This document shows, piece by piece, positions 63,756 through 64,000 of a DNA stretch of 64,000 nt (position 1 is the stretch's first letter; each line of letters begins with the position of its first letter). The stretch is from Bacteroidota bacterium (GTDB lineage Bacteria; Bacteroidota; Bacteroidia; B-17B0; Aurantibacillaceae), in assembly GCA_030692515.1 (NCBI GenBank), contig JAUXZS010000014.1:1-64000 (forward strand), read 5' to 3'. The notes beneath the pieces were generated by a model that was not told where the DNA came from, made no database searches, and saw nothing but the letters and a program-made list of their open reading frames with translations. The position numbers were made by a program, and so were the translations under genes.

Positions 63756-64000
63756 ATGCAATATGGCATTTGTTTATTAAGTGTAATTCCCGGCAGAAAA
63801 GAAGCTACTAATACAAGCGAAATGGTTACTCAGCTTTTGTTTGGTGAGCATTATACTGTTACCGACACAACTGAAGGCTGGCTAAAAATTATGGTTGCTT
63901 ACGATAATTATGAGTGCTGGATAAACATTAAGCAACACACTAAAATTTCAGAATCAACATTTAATCAAATTCAAAAACAAGACCCAATTTATTCAAACGA
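63756..64000 (+). CDS. NlpC/P60-type cell-wall hydrolase, N-terminal fragment
   Basis: 81 codons, cut by the window end. The start MQYGICLLSVIPGRKEATNT, then SEMVTQLLFGEHYTVTD and YDNYECWINIKQHTK, matches the SH3b-like N-terminal domain of Bacteroidota C40 (NlpC/P60) peptidases. The catalytic domain would lie beyond the window. Such enzymes cleave D-iGlu-DAP links in peptidoglycan. The ATG is the only sensible start. Confidence 0.75.
   Translation, partial: MQYGICLLSVIPGRKEATNTSEMVTQLLFGEHYTVTDTTEGWLKIMVAYDNYECWINIKQHTKISESTFNQIQKQDPIYSN

Overview
Organism. The window is AT-rich and looks like a member of the Bacteroidota. The evidence is type IX secretion (T9SS) hallmarks (two PorP/SprF-like proteins, a type A and a type B C-terminal sorting domain, very large repeat-built secreted proteins), Bacteroidota families such as DUF3078, DUF4295 and DUF2911, no clear Shine-Dalgarno sequences, and promoters of the TTG-N19..21-TAnnTTTG type. 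I cannot resolve a genus. Several genes appear to start at TTG. I saw no rRNA, tRNA, phage, classical insertion sequence or CRISPR array. Layout. 1-2730: the 5' part (minus strand) of a huge secreted protein, with an N-terminal propeller-like half and then tandem ~85-residue modules running off the left edge. 3-10.5 kb: MscL, a DUF3078 outer-membrane protein, a bacterial PH-domain protein, a DEAD-box helicase, two small exported proteins, then ftsY, DUF4295, rpmG, rpmB, and ribD. 10.5-14.6 kb: ffh, a repeat-rich noncoding block around a GxxExxY nuclease-like gene without an ATG, two tandem lipoprotein paralogues, and folD. 14.7-21.6 kb: an ABC permease, a membrane SpoIIE-type phosphatase, a PorP plus OmpA/PD40/TPR pair, and a glutaryl-CoA-dehydrogenase-like enzyme. 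21.7-26.4 kb: a lipoprotein, a PrsW-like protease with an extra C-terminal domain, the rpsF-rpsR-rplI operon, and a regulatory-domain exported protein. 26.6-36.2 kb: an M1 metallopeptidase, a 1397-residue T9SS type B adhesin-like protein with its PorP partner, and a DUF2911 protein. 36.2-41.1 kb: a sodium:solute symporter overlapped by a ~30-residue membrane peptide, a second GxxExxY gene inside inverted repeats, and a PIG-L deacetylase. 41.3-48.4 kb: a T9SS type A protein, rluF, an S66 LD-carboxypeptidase, and a DUF2339-DUF3999-GNAT operon. 48.4-56.9 kb: groES-groEL, a SPOR protein, a DUF481 protein, a lipoprotein, ispE, lysC-lysA. 57-64 kb: a second, multidomain SpoIIE phosphatase, a palindrome-rich gap, a KirBac channel, SCO and TlpA-like redox proteins, a GC-rich inverted-repeat element, a lipoprotein, a STAS protein behind a Fur-family regulator, and the start of an NlpC/P60-type hydrolase. 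How the parts fit. Core functions include translation, SRP targeting (ffh with ftsY), folate, riboflavin, isoprenoid and lysine/diaminopimelate synthesis, and chaperonin. The accessory theme is T9SS export of repeat adhesins together with PorP/PorE-like envelope components. Two SpoIIE-type phosphatases and one STAS protein suggest a partner-switching signalling module. The most unusual material is noncoding: two GxxExxY genes each framed by their own inverted repeats, several palindromic elements, and the GC-rich element at 61.77-61.97 kb.
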